From positions 1,736,001-1,800,000 of the forward strand of contig NZ_JABTEZ010000002.1 in assembly GCF_015711605.1 (NCBI RefSeq): a stretch of DNA of 64,000 nucleotides, written 5' to 3'. This DNA comes from Planomonospora sp. ID67723 (GTDB lineage Bacteria; Actinomycetota; Actinomycetes; Streptosporangiales; Streptosporangiaceae). Position 1 is the stretch's first letter. Each line of letters starts with the position of its first letter. The notes beneath the pieces were generated by a model. It worked only from the letters and a program-made list of their open reading frames with translations, did not search any database and had not been told where the DNA came from. The translations under genes were made by a program, and so were the position numbers. Below, in pieces: positions 63,321-64,000 of the stretch.

Positions 63321-64000
63321 TCACTTGATGGCGATGGGGTTGACGGGGGAGCCGACCGCGCCGGTGACGGGCAGCGGGGCGGCGGTGAGGAGGAACTCGT
63401 GGACACCGTCGGCGGCGCAGTGCGCCGCGAGGGCGTCCAGGTCCCACATCTCGCCGATGAGCAGGCCGATGTGGGGGATGACGACCTGGTGCAGGGGCTG
63501 GAAGGCGTTCTCGAACTCGTTGGGCCGCACCTCGAAGCCCCAGGTGTCGGTGGCGACGGCGGCGATCTCGGTGCGGTGCAGCCAGCCCGCGGTGGTGAAC
63601 GACAGGCCGGGTGCGGGGCCGCCGGCGTAGTCGCCCCAGCCGTCGCGGCGGGCCCGGGTGAGCTGCCCGGTGCGCACGCACACGATGTCGCCGCGGCCGA
63701 CCGCGACGCCGTGCGCCCGCGCGGTGGCGGTCAGATGCTCCTCGGTGATCGCGAAGCCGTCCGGCAGCTCTCCCTCCTGCCCGAACACGCGGCCGACGTC
63801 GAGGAGGACGCCGCGGCCCGCGACGGGCGCGGCCAGGTGCTCGATTCCGGTGACAAGGTCGCCGAGGGAGGTGACGACCTTGTCCGCGGGGCGGCCGTTC
63901 CACGCCCTGCCGTGGTCGAAGATGTGGCCGAGGCCGTCCCATTGGGTGGAGCACTGCAGCGGCATGGCGATGACGTCGTCCGCGCCGCCGAACCCGTGCG
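63321..64000 (-). CDS. Cyclase family protein (kynurenine formamidase-like), N-terminus outside window
   Basis: The gene enters from the right edge; about 226 C-terminal residues are visible. An in-frame ATG at 63965 is internal: homology continues upstream (HGFGGADDVIAMPLQCSTQWDGLGHIF, in part), the characteristic metal-binding region of the cyclase/kynurenine formamidase fold. Further motifs are GRGVLLDVGRVFG, VRTGQLTRAR and HIGLLIGEMWDLDALAAHC. These enzymes are Zn/Mn-dependent hydrolases of amides, esters or lactones. It is the first visible gene of the catabolic operon, 7 bp before the monooxygenase. Confidence 0.85.
   Translation of the reverse strand, partial: HGFGGADDVIAMPLQCSTQWDGLGHIFDHGRAWNGRPADKVVTSLGDLVTGIEHLAAPVAGRGVLLDVGRVFGQEGELPDGFAITEEHLTATARAHGVAVGRGDIVCVRTGQLTRARRDGWGDYAGGPAPGLSFTTAGWLHRTEIAAVATDTWGFEVRPNEFENAFQPLHQVVIPHIGLLIGEMWDLDALAAHCAADGVHEFLLTAAPLPVTGAVGSPVNPIAIK

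Overview
The window is very GC-rich, with GTG starts, purine-rich ribosome binding sites and dense GC bias on both strands, as in an actinomycete. Gene content (class II lanthipeptide, hydroxamate NRPS siderophore with DmdR/IdeR-type iron boxes, DUF305/DUF6153 pair, YibE/F protein) fits a filamentous actinobacterium. Streptosporangiales is my guess, at low confidence. No rRNA, tRNA or CRISPR was seen.

Layout. 1-1181: 5' part of a fumarylacetoacetate hydrolase (FAH) family gene, divergent from a TetR regulator, with a near-perfect 27-bp palindrome between them. 1387-9578: a class II lanthipeptide locus. A histidine kinase and a response regulator run tail to tail with overlapping ends. The response regulator diverges from an operon of precursor peptide, LanM, ABC exporter without peptidase domain, and a berberine-bridge-type flavoprotein. 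The last three genes are chained by GTGA stop/start overlaps. 9652-23558: housekeeping and accessory genes (GGDEF-EAL protein, NUDIX, STAS, FMN reductase, esterase, quinone reductase, acyl-CoA ligase, carotenoid oxygenase, methyltransferase, DUF305, DUF6153, YibE/F). 24271-28054: a secreted vanadium-haloperoxidase-like protein, a secreted beta-propeller protein and a TetR regulator with a perfect 12-bp-arm operator.

28236-54706: a siderophore cluster under four iron boxes. Formyltransferase and ornithine N5-monooxygenase make N5-formyl-N5-hydroxyornithine. The 5271-residue NRPS reads C-A-T-E-C-A-T-C-A-T-C-A-T-C, with the exact hydroxyornithine code in module 3 and similar pockets in modules 1 and 4. 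It has no thioesterase and ends in a condensation domain with a changed active site. MbtH overlaps the NRPS stop. Uptake uses a binding protein and two FecCD permeases, export an asymmetric ABC heterodimer, and iron release a FhuF-like Fe-S reductase. The layout suggests a foroxymithine/erythrochelin-like tetrapeptide ending in a diketopiperazine.

The right edge of this cluster is decayed: a copper-chaperone remnant without CxxC and a truncated MFS gene, then an orphan gene, an intact IS5-family (IS427-like) element with a -1 frameshift heptamer, and a membrane protein starting 13 bp after the IS. 58226-64000 is an aromatic-catabolism operon on the minus strand: cyclase (cut by the window end), FAD monooxygenase, amidohydrolase, extradiol dioxygenase, FAH hydrolase and a NodD-like LysR regulator. 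The genes abut or overlap and the set resembles flavonoid A-ring degradation.
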